Below are positions 29,826-36,863 of a stretch of 36,863 bases of DNA, piece by piece. The stretch lies in contig ONBX01000020.1 in assembly GCA_900316205.1 (NCBI GenBank), forward strand, positions 1 to 36,863. The letters run 5' to 3'. The position numbers and the translations under genes were made by a program. The notes beneath the pieces are model-generated. The model did not search any database, had not been told where the DNA came from, and saw nothing but the letters and a program-made list of their open reading frames with translations. How positions within the stretch are numbered: position 1 is the first letter of the stretch; the number at the start of each line of letters is the position of its first letter. This DNA is from an uncultured Eubacteriales bacterium (lineage in GTDB: Bacteria; Bacillota; Clostridia; Oscillospirales; Oscillospiraceae).

Positions 29826-30956
29826 ATGATGAAAGCTGCGCTGCGCCGGATGCTGCTTCTGCTGCTGATCCTGCTGCTTCTGCCCCACCCCGCCGCTCTG
29901 GCGGAGGAGCCGGACGAACAGGAGAGCATCCTGGACGAGGACTATCTGAACCAATGGACCGAGACCTATCTGCGGGAAAACGGCCTGGACAACAGCTGGC
30001 AGGACTTCTCCGTGGGCTTCTGCTACACCGCCACCGGGGACTGCTGGTACTATAACCCCGACCAGTTCATGTACTCGGCCAGTCTCTACAAGGTCCCGGT
30101 ATCCATGCTGGCGGAGGAGAAAGTGGCCGCGGGAGAGCTCAGCAAGGACGACACCAGCATGGGCTCCCCCCTCTCTTACCTGATATTCAGCGCCCTGGTA
30201 TATTCCAGCAATGAAGCCGGCCACGCGCTGGTGCGCTTGTTGGGCGGCACCGACTGGGGCAAGTGCAGCGATCAGGCCACCCGCTACACCGATCTGGACG
30301 AGAGCTATTTTACCCCGGATTTTTACGGCAGCAGCTTCTATACCGCCCGTTTCATGACCCAGGTGATGCGCACCCTCTGCCAGGGGCGGGAGGACCGCTT
30401 CCCCTATGTGATCGAATGTATGCTCCAGGCCCAGCCTGATGGCTATATGAACCTGACCTTGAAGGACCGCTACCCCATCGCCCAGAAATACGGAGCCTAT
30501 CAGGAGGACAACGGACCGAACAACAATCATGCCGCCGCCATCATCTTTACCCCCAACCCCATCGTGGTGGTGGTGATGACCCGCAACGTCGGCATGTTCC
30601 AGGATCACATCGCCGCTTTCGGCGGCTTCCTGGCCGACTATGCCCTGGAGCTGGACGAAAAGCTGGCAGAGCGGGAGGCGACCGCCGCGACGCCGGAGCC
30701 CAGCCCGGAGCCCACGCCGGAACCCACGGCGGAGCCCACAGCCGAGCCCACAGCCGAGCCAAGTCCCGAGCCCACGCCCCTGCCCACCCCGGAGGCAAGC
30801 GAAGCGCCCGCTCCCGAGCCCAGCCCCCTGGTCGAACAGCAGGCGGCCTCGCCCCTGGCGCTCTACGGCATCCCCGTGCTGCTGGCTCTGGCGGCGCTTT
30901 CCCTTCTGATCCACGGCGTCCGCCGGCCCCGAAAGAAAGTCCGCAGCCGCCGCTGA
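29826..30956 (+). CDS. Membrane-anchored beta-lactamase-fold serine hydrolase, copy 1
   Basis: A 376-residue exported protein of the class A beta-lactamase-like (serine hydrolase) fold. A signal peptide (RRMLLLLLILLLLPHPAALA) precedes the domain. The catalytic SxxK is SLYK (Ser86-Lys89 counting from 29826), an SxN-like motif is SSNEAGH (127-133), and the KTG position reads KYG (221-223). A (T/S)PEP-rich linker (about 291-340) leads to one C-terminal helix (LYGIPVLLALAALSLLI) and a basic stop-transfer tail, so the catalytic domain faces outward. More likely a cell-wall or peptide hydrolase than a resistance enzyme. Two adjacent ATGs (29826, 29829) are possible starts. Confidence 0.82.
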   Translation: MMKAALRRMLLLLLILLLLPHPAALAEEPDEQESILDEDYLNQWTETYLRENGLDNSWQDFSVGFCYTATGDCWYYNPDQFMYSASLYKVPVSMLAEEKVAAGELSKDDTSMGSPLSYLIFSALVYSSNEAGHALVRLLGGTDWGKCSDQATRYTDLDESYFTPDFYGSSFYTARFMTQVMRTLCQGREDRFPYVIECMLQAQPDGYMNLTLKDRYPIAQKYGAYQEDNGPNNNHAAAIIFTPNPIVVVVMTRNVGMFQDHIAAFGGFLADYALELDEKLAEREATAATPEPSPEPTPEPTAEPTAEPTAEPSPEPTPLPTPEASEAPAPEPSPLVEQQAASPLALYGIPVLLALAALSLLIHGVRRPRKKVRSRR

Positions 30957-30965
30957 AAAGACCTG

Positions 30966-30994
30966 TTGGCAAAGACGGCAAAAGCTGCTATAAT
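30966..30994 (+). promoter_or_regulatory. Promoter of second beta-lactamase-fold gene
   Basis: TTGGCA (30966-30971), 17-base spacer, TATAAT (30989-30994); same boxes and spacing as at 29769-29797, evidence that promoter and gene were duplicated together. Confidence 0.8.
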
Positions 30995-31034
30995 GCAACG
31001 CAAAGCAAGAAAAAACGACAGCGAGGACACTCCC

Positions 31035-32144
31035 ATGAAACATACTCTGCACAAGCTCTTCTCCCTGCTGCTGTGCCTGGTTTTGCTGCTCTCCCTGGCC
31101 CCCATGGCCCTGGCGGAGGAGGAAAGCCTCCTGGACGAGGCGGCTCTGGACCGATGGATCCAGGACTATCTGCAGCAGCACGGCATCGGCGGCGGCAACC
31201 AGCTCTTCTCCGTGGGCTTCTGCTACACCGCCACCGGGGACGCCTGGTACTATAACGGCGACACCTTTATGTATTCGGCCAGCATGTACAAGGTCCCGGT
31301 GGCCATGCTGCTGGCGGAAAAGGAGGCCTCCGGCCTCATCAACCAGGACACGGACCTGGGCGGCGGCACCCTGCGCTACCTGGAATCCACAGCGCTGACC
31401 TTCTCCAACAACGACAGCGGCCACGCCATGCTGAACTACCTGGGAGAGGACAACGGCGGCAAGGCCAGCAGGATGTGCATGAAGTACGCCTCTCTGGACC
31501 AGGCCTATTACGACCAGGACTTCTTTGATTACAGCTATTACTCCGCCCGCTTCATCACCCAGGTGATGCAGACCCTCTGCGCCGGCGGCGAGGAGCGCTT
31601 CCCCCATGTGATCGAGAATCTGCTGATCGCCCAGCCGGACAGCTACCTGAATCTGAGCCTCATGGGCAAATATCAGGTGGCCCAGAAATACGGCGCCTTC
31701 CAGGAGCGAAACGGCAACTCCAACAACCACATCACCGCCATCGTCTACACACCGAACCCCATCATCGTCACGGTGATGACCCGGAACGTGGACGATTTCC
31801 AGCAGCGCATGGCGGACATCGGCGAATATCTGGCCAATTACGCCCTGGAGCTGGACGGCAAGCTCCAGCAGCGGCAGCAGGCCCAGGCCCAGGCGGAAGC
31901 CCAGGCTGCAGCCGAGGCCCAGGCCCAGGCGGAGCAGGAGGCCCAGTCCTCCTCCCGGATCACCTTCACCGGCGGCGCGCAGATCGGGGGCGGAAGAGCC
32001 CGGCTCATGCCCGCCTTCTACATCCTCTGGGCTGCCATTGCAGCCTTCGGCGTTCTGGTCCTGCTCCACGCGGTTCAGTATCGCAAAGGCAAGGCCAAAG
32101 TGACAAGCACCAGGAGCAGGCCCGGGCGGCGCAGGCGGCACTAA
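31035..32144 (+). CDS. Membrane-anchored beta-lactamase-fold serine hydrolase, copy 2
   Basis: A 369-residue paralogue of the preceding gene, clearly alike through FSVGFCYTATGD...WYYN and MYSAS(L/M)YKVPV. Catalytic motifs are SMYK (Ser83-Lys86), SNNDSGH (124-130) and KYG (218-220). The signal peptide is MKHTLHKLFSLLLCLVLLLS and the C-terminal helix is FYILWAAIAAFGVLVLLHAV. The linker differs completely: instead of PEP repeats it is a Gln/Ala-rich coiled-coil-like stretch (QRQQAQAQAEAQAAAEAQAQ). This implies linker replacement after duplication. Start follows GCGAGGACAC. Ends just before a split terminator. Confidence 0.82.
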   Translation: MKHTLHKLFSLLLCLVLLLSLAPMALAEEESLLDEAALDRWIQDYLQQHGIGGGNQLFSVGFCYTATGDAWYYNGDTFMYSASMYKVPVAMLLAEKEASGLINQDTDLGGGTLRYLESTALTFSNNDSGHAMLNYLGEDNGGKASRMCMKYASLDQAYYDQDFFDYSYYSARFITQVMQTLCAGGEERFPHVIENLLIAQPDSYLNLSLMGKYQVAQKYGAFQERNGNSNNHITAIVYTPNPIIVTVMTRNVDDFQQRMADIGEYLANYALELDGKLQQRQQAQAQAEAQAAAEAQAQAEQEAQSSSRITFTGGAQIGGGRARLMPAFYILWAAIAAFGVLVLLHAVQYRKGKAKVTSTRSRPGRRRRH

Positions 32145-32156
32145 GCACGCAAAAGG

Positions 32157-32370
32157 GGCTGTCTCAAAACGCGATAAGGCGGAAATAGCGCCGTAGGGGC
32201 GGCTATCAGCCGTCCGGCAGAGCCGGGTTGAAACAGCACAAAAATGTGAGGCGAATTCGTACTTTCCTGCGAATTCGCCTCACATTTCTTGCTTTTAGGC
32301 ATATTACCGCGCGGGCGGCTGATAGCCGCCCCTACGTTCCTTTACGGGTCTTTTGAGACAGCCGCTTTTT
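32157..32370. terminator. Terminator split by a repeat element
   Basis: GGCTGTCTCAAAA (32157-32169) pairs perfectly with TTTTGAGACAGCC (32351-32363), then GC and five T (32366-32370). On the other strand AAAAGG gives a U-tract, so it serves both the + hydrolase and the minus ilvE gene. The arms are 181 bases apart because a repeat occupies the loop. Confidence 0.75.
32193..32335. repeat. Double-hairpin intergenic repeat, copy 5, inside a terminator loop
   Basis: Outer arms GTAGGGGCGGCTATCAGCC (32193 on) and GGCTGATAGCCGCCCCTAC (to 32335); inner perfect 18-bp repeat AAATGTGAGGCGAATTCG (32242-32259) with 32270-32287. It lies between the two arms of the terminator at 32157-32363. Confidence 0.85.
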
Positions 32371-32385
32371 GTTGGATCGGAAGGC

Positions 32386-33453
32386 TCAGCAGACGGGCAC
32401 GATCCAGCCGAAGGGATCCTCCGCCTTGCCCCACTGGATGGCGGTGATGGTGTCGTAGAGCTTCTGGGTCAGCTCGCCGATCTTGAAACCGCCGATCACA
32501 TGGACCTTGTCCTCAAAGGAGATCTCGCCGATGGGGGAGATGACGGCGGCGGTGCCGGTGCCCCAGGCCTCCTCCAGGGTGCCGTTGTCGGCAGCCTCGA
32601 TGAGCTCGTCGATGGAGATGTCCCGCTCCTCCACCTCATAGCCCCAGTGGCGCAGGATCTGCAGGGCGGTGCGGCGGGTGACGCCGGGCAGCACGGTGCC
32701 CTTTTCCAGGGACGGAGTGATGATCTTGCCGTTGATCTTGAACATGACGTTCATGGCGCCCACTTCTTCGATGTACTTCTGCTCCACACCGTCCAGCCAC
32801 AGCACCTGGCTGAAGCCCTTCTTGCCCGCCTCATGGCTGGCATGGAGGGAAGCAGCGTAGTTGCCGCCGCACTTGGTAAAGCCGGTGCCGCCGCGGACCG
32901 CGCGGACTTCCCGGGCCTCCACCGCGATCTTCACGGGGTTCAGGCCTTCGGGATAATAAGCGCCGACGGGGCAGGTCAGGATGCAGAAGAGATAGTTCTT
33001 GGCCACGTGCACGCCCAGCTGGGGATCGATCGCGATGGCGAAGGGGCGGATATAGAGACTGGTGTTGGGCTCGGCAGGCACCCAGTCCTTGTCCACTTCC
33101 ACCAGCGCCTTCAGGGCCTGCAGGAAATCCTCCTCCGGGACATGGGGGACGCAGAGCTTGACGCCGGAATTGTTGAAGCGGATGATGTTGTCCATGGGGC
33201 GGAAGAGCTGAATGCTGCCCTTCTCGGTGCGGTAGGCCTTCATGCCCTCAAAGATCTCCTGGGCATAGTGGAAGACCATGGCGGAGGGCTCTATCTCGAT
33301 GGTGCCGTAGGGCACGATGCGGGGATCATACCAGCCCTTGCCCTCGGTGTAGTTCATCATGAACATATGGTCGGAAAAATAGGTGCCGAAGGGAATGCCC
33401 TTCATGTCAGGCTTCTTCCGGGGATTCGTCGTACGGGTGATTGCAATATTCAT
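32386..33453 (-). CDS. ilvE: Branched-chain amino acid aminotransferase
   Basis: A 355-residue class IV PLP aminotransferase that interconverts branched-chain amino acids and their 2-oxo acids with glutamate/2-oxoglutarate. Landmarks: GTYFSDHMFMMNYTEGKGWY, FHYAQEIFEGMKAYRTEKGS, the PLP-lysine region GGTGFTKCGGNYAASLHASH, WLDGVEQKYIEEVGAMNVMF and VLPGVTRRTALQILR, GTGTAAVISPIGEI. The length is typical of the long (type 2) bacterial form. GGAGG lies ten bases upstream of the ATG, with a TTGCAT-17-TATAAT promoter. No leader peptide, T-box or attenuator is visible in the ~45-base leader. Confidence 0.95.
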   Translation of the reverse strand: MNIAITRTTNPRKKPDMKGIPFGTYFSDHMFMMNYTEGKGWYDPRIVPYGTIEIEPSAMVFHYAQEIFEGMKAYRTEKGSIQLFRPMDNIIRFNNSGVKLCVPHVPEEDFLQALKALVEVDKDWVPAEPNTSLYIRPFAIAIDPQLGVHVAKNYLFCILTCPVGAYYPEGLNPVKIAVEAREVRAVRGGTGFTKCGGNYAASLHASHEAGKKGFSQVLWLDGVEQKYIEEVGAMNVMFKINGKIITPSLEKGTVLPGVTRRTALQILRHWGYEVEERDISIDELIEAADNGTLEEAWGTGTAAVISPIGEISFEDKVHVIGGFKIGELTQKLYDTITAIQWGKAEDPFGWIVPVC

Positions 33454-33503
33454 AGAGCCTTAACCTCCATTGTTTTTGTCGGGCCGGGGTCATTTGTATG
33501 TTC

Positions 33504-33532
33504 ATTATACGTTTGTTCTGAAATAAATGCAA
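33504..33532 (-). promoter_or_regulatory. Promoter of ilvE
   Basis: On the minus strand TTGCAT (33532-33527), 17 bases, perfect TATAAT (33509-33504). Confidence 0.75.
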
Positions 33533-33608
33533 GCCCTCCCGCCTGAATTTGTTGGCAGCTTCCAATGTCTTCCAATCAGGTATTTTTTTTACAAAAACGC
33601 GGGAGCGC

Positions 33609-33637
33609 TGAAACCTTTTGGCCCTCTCATCCGTTAT
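33609..33637 (+). promoter_or_regulatory. ECF sigma promoter upstream of the TraB-like gene
   Basis: TGAAAC (33609-33614), 17 bases, CGTTAT (33632-33637). The first 21 bases are identical to the site at 23964 before the six-gene operon. The gene starts 170 bases downstream. Confidence 0.65.
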
Positions 33638-33676
33638 AGAGAATAGAGAAAAGCGCAGCAGCTTTCCTTCTCTGTA

Positions 33677-33705
33677 TAGACAGATCTTGAAAATAATGCT
33701 AAAAT
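33677..33705 (+). promoter_or_regulatory. Second promoter of the TraB-like gene
   Basis: TAGACA (33677-33682), 17 bases, TAAAAT (33700-33705), a housekeeping-type site downstream of the ECF-type site, the same tandem arrangement as at 23964/24042. Confidence 0.55.
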
Positions 33706-33806
33706 AGCAGCAGGGAGCCGGAGCGCTCCGGCCCCGCAGATCTGACGCCGCACACTTTCCCGCCTTATACGATCCTTAATGCGAGAATAAAAAGGAGGCA
33801 TCCGCA

Positions 33807-36221
33807 ATGAAACGATCCGCCCGCACCCTGGCTCTGCTGCTCTGCCTTTGCCTGACCGTGAGTCTGCTGGCCGGCTGCAGTTCCACCCAGACGCAGGCTC
33901 CCGCCGCCGCGCCGGAGCAGGCCCCCGAACAGACGCCGGAGCCGACACCCGAGCCCACGCCGGAGCCTATCGACTACCTTGCTCTCTATCAGGAGGCCGC
34001 GGAGGCCCTTTCCCGGCAGGAAAACCTGGTGGCCGAATATCGGATCAGTCAGGACATCACTCTGCCCGATTATACGGCAGAGGAGCCCGGCAAGGTCACC
34101 ACGCTCTCCGAAACCACCACCCGCAGCGTCTCCCTCCAGGGCCTGCAGGGGGACGCCCTTCTGGCAAAGGTGGAGGATGTGATCATCATCGGCCAGAACC
34201 CCAGAAGCGAGCAAACGCTCCTTTATGCCGACGGGGTGGAATATGTGGAGCTGAACGGCAGCCGCTTCTGCTCGGAAACGGATCGGGACAGCTTCCTGGA
34301 CGCCCTTCCTCCCCTGCTTCTGCTGGACAGTGCGCTTTGCGGCCCAGTCACCGGGGAGGAGACGGACAAGGGCAGCTCCCTGCGCTTCGATGCGCCGGAA
34401 GAAGCCGCGTCCTGGGCTCTGCCGGAGGAAGCCGAGCTGCTGGAGGCGGAGGGCACTGCGCTTCTCGCCGCCGACCACAGTCTCACCGGGCAGAGTCTGC
34501 TGGTCCGCTTCCGCTTTGGCGGGCTGGAGGTCCAAACCCGCTATGAGCTCAGCTATCAAAGCCCGGAGGGGCTGGATCTGGCTTCTGACATGCCCGCCAA
34601 CGCCAAGGGCTGGGAGACCCTGGACGATCCCGGCGCACCGCTGGCCGTGCTGCGGGCCGGTCTTCTCCTGGCGGACGCCAAGACCGTCAATGCTGAGTTC
34701 GTCTTCAACTACTATTCCGAGGCCGCCGGCGTCTCCGCCCGCTACTATCAGGACGAAAGCCTGCTGGATCGGGGCAGCACCGCGCTCTATCACGGAAATA
34801 CCTCCGTCTCCGGGGTGGACTACACCAGCTCCCAGAGCTATGCCTATTCCTATGAGGAGACCTTCGACAAGGGCAATCTGAACACCAGCTACAGCGACGG
34901 CACGGAGGAGCACACCGCCATGTCCTCCCGGGATCTCTGCGGGCTTTTCTCCTATGACATGCTCCAGTATTTCCCTGTCCCCGCCTATCTGAAGGACGCC
35001 GAGAGCAAGGACGTGGGCGCCTACCGGCTCATTACCTTTGCCGGCACCGATGACTACGGCGAGGCCGTCAAAACCGAGGTCGGGGTGGACCTTTTCCCCG
35101 GCCAGCCCACGATCCTGGACGACTATGCCAGCGCCTATCTGACCAAGAGTCTGACGGGCTTTCTGGCGGTGGAAAAGGTCTCCGGCATCCCCACCGCGCT
35201 GAACCTGGACTATGCCGGCATCCACACCATCGAGGAGAAGCCCTATTCCCTGGTGATGCAGATGAATGTGGGTCTGAAGCTCTATACCGAGGACGCCGGA
35301 CGCGACATCCAGGAAGACCCGACAGACGGCCCGGAGCCGGAGACGCGGCCCAGCCCCGTGTTCTACGAGGTCAGCGACGACGAGGGCCACAGCATGTACC
35401 TCTTCGGCACCATCCACATCGGTGACGACCGCACCGCCTACCTGCCCCAGGTGATCTATGACGCGCTGGAGGAGGCCGACGCCCTGGCCGTGGAATTTGA
35501 CGACAAGAGCTTTGAAGAGAGCATCGATGAGGACGACGAGCTGCGCCAGACCCTGATGCGCGCCTATTACTACACCGACGGCACCACCATCCAGAATCAC
35601 CTGGACTCCGATGTGTACAAGGAGGCGCTGGATTACATCAAGGTCATCGGCAATTACACCGACGGCGCAGAATCCATGAAGCCCTATCTCTGGGAAAACG
35701 GCATTGAGCTGTTCTATCTGTCCCAGGGGCGGAAGCTCAGCGGCGCCAAGGGCGTGGACGCCCGGCTCATGCGTCTGGCCCGGGAGAGCGGCAAGGAGAT
35801 CCTGAACGTGGAGTCCGGCGAATTTCAGGTCAGCATGCTCACCGGCTATTCCGACCCGGTGCAGGAGATGATGCTGTCGGAGGCGATCACCGCCACCCGG
35901 CAGGAGTACCTGAACGGAAGCTATGAACTGTACGAGGCCTGGTGCGAAGGGGACGAGGAGGCTCTGATCCAAAGGCTCGCCGCCATGGACGAAGAGGAAC
36001 GGGCCGAGCTGGACGAGGACGAGCTTGCCATCTATGACGAGTACCATCAGAAGATGGAGGTGGAACGCAACGCCGCCATGGTGGAGGTGGCCAAAGGCTA
36101 CCTGGCCGAAGGGCGAAAGGTGTTCTTCGCCGTGGGGCTGGCCCATCTGCTGGGCGAGGGCGGCCTGGTCCACGCCCTGCGGGACGCGGGCTTCACCGTG
36201 ACGCTCATCGACACCCATTGA
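33807..36221 (+). CDS. Large lipoprotein with TraB/GumN (TIKI-like) domain
   Basis: An 804-residue exported lipoprotein. The signal peptide ends in a lipobox (SLLAGCSS, Cys ~24), then a PEP linker (EQTPEPTPEPTPEP). Residues ~55-510 are an uncharacterised, mostly beta-strand extracellular region with no catalytic motif. The C-terminal ~280 residues are a TraB/GumN (TIKI-type) domain: SMYLFGTIHIGDD (His-containing, G534 on), KGVDARLM (649 on), an ERN motif (753-755) and FFAVGLAHLLG (His 780). TIKI homologues are metalloproteases, but for bacterial members the activity is mostly unproven. The long N-terminal addition is unusual. An ECF-type promoter lies upstream. Confidence 0.85.
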   Translation: MKRSARTLALLLCLCLTVSLLAGCSSTQTQAPAAAPEQAPEQTPEPTPEPTPEPIDYLALYQEAAEALSRQENLVAEYRISQDITLPDYTAEEPGKVTTLSETTTRSVSLQGLQGDALLAKVEDVIIIGQNPRSEQTLLYADGVEYVELNGSRFCSETDRDSFLDALPPLLLLDSALCGPVTGEETDKGSSLRFDAPEEAASWALPEEAELLEAEGTALLAADHSLTGQSLLVRFRFGGLEVQTRYELSYQSPEGLDLASDMPANAKGWETLDDPGAPLAVLRAGLLLADAKTVNAEFVFNYYSEAAGVSARYYQDESLLDRGSTALYHGNTSVSGVDYTSSQSYAYSYEETFDKGNLNTSYSDGTEEHTAMSSRDLCGLFSYDMLQYFPVPAYLKDAESKDVGAYRLITFAGTDDYGEAVKTEVGVDLFPGQPTILDDYASAYLTKSLTGFLAVEKVSGIPTALNLDYAGIHTIEEKPYSLVMQMNVGLKLYTEDAGRDIQEDPTDGPEPETRPSPVFYEVSDDEGHSMYLFGTIHIGDDRTAYLPQVIYDALEEADALAVEFDDKSFEESIDEDDELRQTLMRAYYYTDGTTIQNHLDSDVYKEALDYIKVIGNYTDGAESMKPYLWENGIELFYLSQGRKLSGAKGVDARLMRLARESGKEILNVESGEFQVSMLTGYSDPVQEMMLSEAITATRQEYLNGSYELYEAWCEGDEEALIQRLAAMDEEERAELDEDELAIYDEYHQKMEVERNAAMVEVAKGYLAEGRKVFFAVGLAHLLGEGGLVHALRDAGFTVTLIDTH

Positions 36222-36228
36222 CACTGCT

Positions 36229-36264
36229 GCGCCCTGTGCTTCTTCTTTCCTCGGCACAGGGCGC
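36229..36264 (+). terminator. First hairpin after the TraB-like gene
   Basis: GCGCCCTGTGC (36229-36239) pairs with GCACAGGGCGC (36254-36264). No U-tract follows, but a second hairpin with U-tract comes 13 bases later. Confidence 0.6.
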
Positions 36265-36276
36265 ATTCTCTCCACT

Positions 36277-36312
36277 GGGCTGGGAAGGCAGTGCTTCCCA
36301 GCCCGCTTTTTT
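36277..36312 (+). terminator. Main terminator after the TraB-like gene
   Basis: GGGCTGGGAAG (36277-36287) pairs with CTTCCCAGCCC (36294-36304) around GCAGTG, followed by GC and six T. Confidence 0.88.
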
Positions 36313-36343
36313 CTGTCAGTCTTTCGGAAAGGAACTGCTCACC

Positions 36344-36625
36344 ATGAAAAAGCGCACCTGGGACTGGCTTTTGGTCCTCCACATCCTGCTCATCCTCTGG
36401 GCCCTTCTCTATTACCTCACTCTGTTCCCCGATTTCCTTTCCTGGGGGATTCCAGCTGGGCTGTTCCTCTGTATCCCTCTTTCTATCGCAAGCCTAATCG
36501 GAAGGGCCAAGGGGCGCTTCAGCCAAAAAGCCTCCATCCTTGTCGTTCCCCTCTCAATCCTGACCTTTCTTGCAGGCGCCGTGACCTGGGCCTTTCTCTT
36601 TATGGCCCATATCTTTTTTTCTTAG
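36344..36625 (+). CDS. Small multi-pass membrane protein
   Basis: A 93-residue protein with three likely membrane helices (WLLVLHILLILWALLYYLTL, WGIPAGLFLCIPLSIASLIG, ILVVPLSILTFLAGAVTWAF). A basic loop (RAKGRFSQK) separates the last two. The family is not recognised. GGAAAGGA lies upstream of the ATG at 36344; the reading frame opens earlier but that part crosses the terminator hairpins of the TraB-like gene. Confidence 0.7.
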   Translation: MKKRTWDWLLVLHILLILWALLYYLTLFPDFLSWGIPAGLFLCIPLSIASLIGRAKGRFSQKASILVVPLSILTFLAGAVTWAFLFMAHIFFS

Positions 36626-36669
36626 CCGTCTACCCACCACGTGTGTATTTGTATCTATCGCAACCCCTC

Positions 36670-36863
36670 AGTCACCGCCGTTCACGGCGGCGACAGCTCC
36701 CCTTTCAGGGGAGCCCTGTTTCCCCACTTTATCGACAGTCTAAAAAAACTCCGATCCTCACGGACAATGTCATTAAGATAGTGACATTGGCCGAGGACAG
36801 GAAACCTGAAGAAAAGAGCACATCGGAAACGGTGTGCTCTTTTTCATGAAAAATAGCATGACG
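36670..36863. other. Non-coding hairpins at the window end
   Basis: CACCGCCGTTCACGGCGG-type and CTCCCC...GGGGAG repeat pieces lie at 36672-36712, and AATGTCA/TGACATT pair near 36765-36787. A terminator AGAGCACA (36815-36822) with TGTGCTCT (36833-36840) plus Ts implies that a transcript ends here, but no convincing gene accounts for it. Confidence 0.5.

Noticed and set aside
29460-32141. 893-codon open frame on the minus strand
   Set aside because: It mirrors the two beta-lactamase-fold genes; its protein is compositionally odd (Gly/His/Val-rich), has no domain, and the + strand genes have promoters, ribosome sites and catalytic motifs.
32193-32335. Classical insertion sequence
   Set aside because: No transposase and no target duplication is visible; it is a non-coding palindromic element.
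33765-36275. 836-codon open frame on the minus strand
   Set aside because: Shadow of the TraB-like gene in GC-rich DNA; no ribosome site or family features.
36643-36849. 68-codon + strand frame at the window end
   Set aside because: It crosses repeat hairpins and a terminator, has no ribosome site and no recognisable protein character.

Overview
The window is dense, GC-rich (roughly 60%) bacterial chromosome. It has strong AGGAGG-type ribosome binding sites, TTGnnn-17-TATAAT-like promoters, Gram-positive lipoprotein and membrane-anchored surface proteins with (T/S)PEP linkers, two 2-hydroxyacyl-CoA dehydratase subunits, an aconitase-X pair and a tRNA-Leu with encoded CCA. Together these point to a strictly anaerobic Clostridia member, most likely Oscillospirales/Oscillospiraceae; this is inference from gene content and style, not a database match. 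No transposase, integrase or CRISPR array was found. Almost all genes lie on the + strand; exceptions are at 8811-9668, 12292-12534, 14801-15214 and 32386-33453.

Layout. 130-3755: small stand-alone genes (glycine-rich membrane protein, TraX-like membrane protein, flavodoxin-fold reductase, GyrI-like, TfoX-N-like, an 88-residue unknown, a DIP1984-like coiled coil). 4234-8432: double GNAT acetyltransferase, cytidylate-kinase-like protein, MATE exporter, HTH/membrane regulator. 8811-9668: DUF11 protein on the minus strand. 10150-12124: YunG-like protein, macro-domain protein and purine nucleoside phosphorylase. 12292-15214: small membrane protein, metallophosphoesterase, NAGPA-type lipoprotein and a P-loop protein. 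15847-18831: 2-hydroxyacyl-CoA dehydratase operon with a tiny membrane protein. 18923-19234: DUF4298 protein. 19528-21239: aconitase-X large and small subunits. 21317-21870: tRNA-Leu(UAA) followed by a tandem array of degenerate tRNA-3'-end/terminator units. 22001-23278: ECF sigma factor fused to a C-terminal domain, with a strong internal ribosome binding site. 24119-29396: operon of six uncharacterised proteins. 29499-32144: small membrane protein and two tandem beta-lactamase-fold membrane-anchored paralogues. 32386-33453: ilvE (minus). 33807-36625: large TraB/GumN-type lipoprotein and a small membrane protein.

The most notable system is a possible ECF-sigma circuit. Two distant intergenic sites (23964-23992 and 33609-33637) share 21 identical bases and fit the ECF promoter form TGAAAC-N17-CGTTAT. 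One precedes the six-gene uncharacterised operon and the other the TraB-like lipoprotein. A weaker related site (21925-21952) precedes the ECF sigma gene itself. This suggests that the sigma/C-domain protein controls both loci and perhaps itself. Other structural features are a family of double-hairpin intergenic repeats (one lodged in the loop of a terminator), promoters whose -35 box sits in the loop of a perfect hairpin, and the tRNA-Leu whose CCA end is inside its terminator stem.
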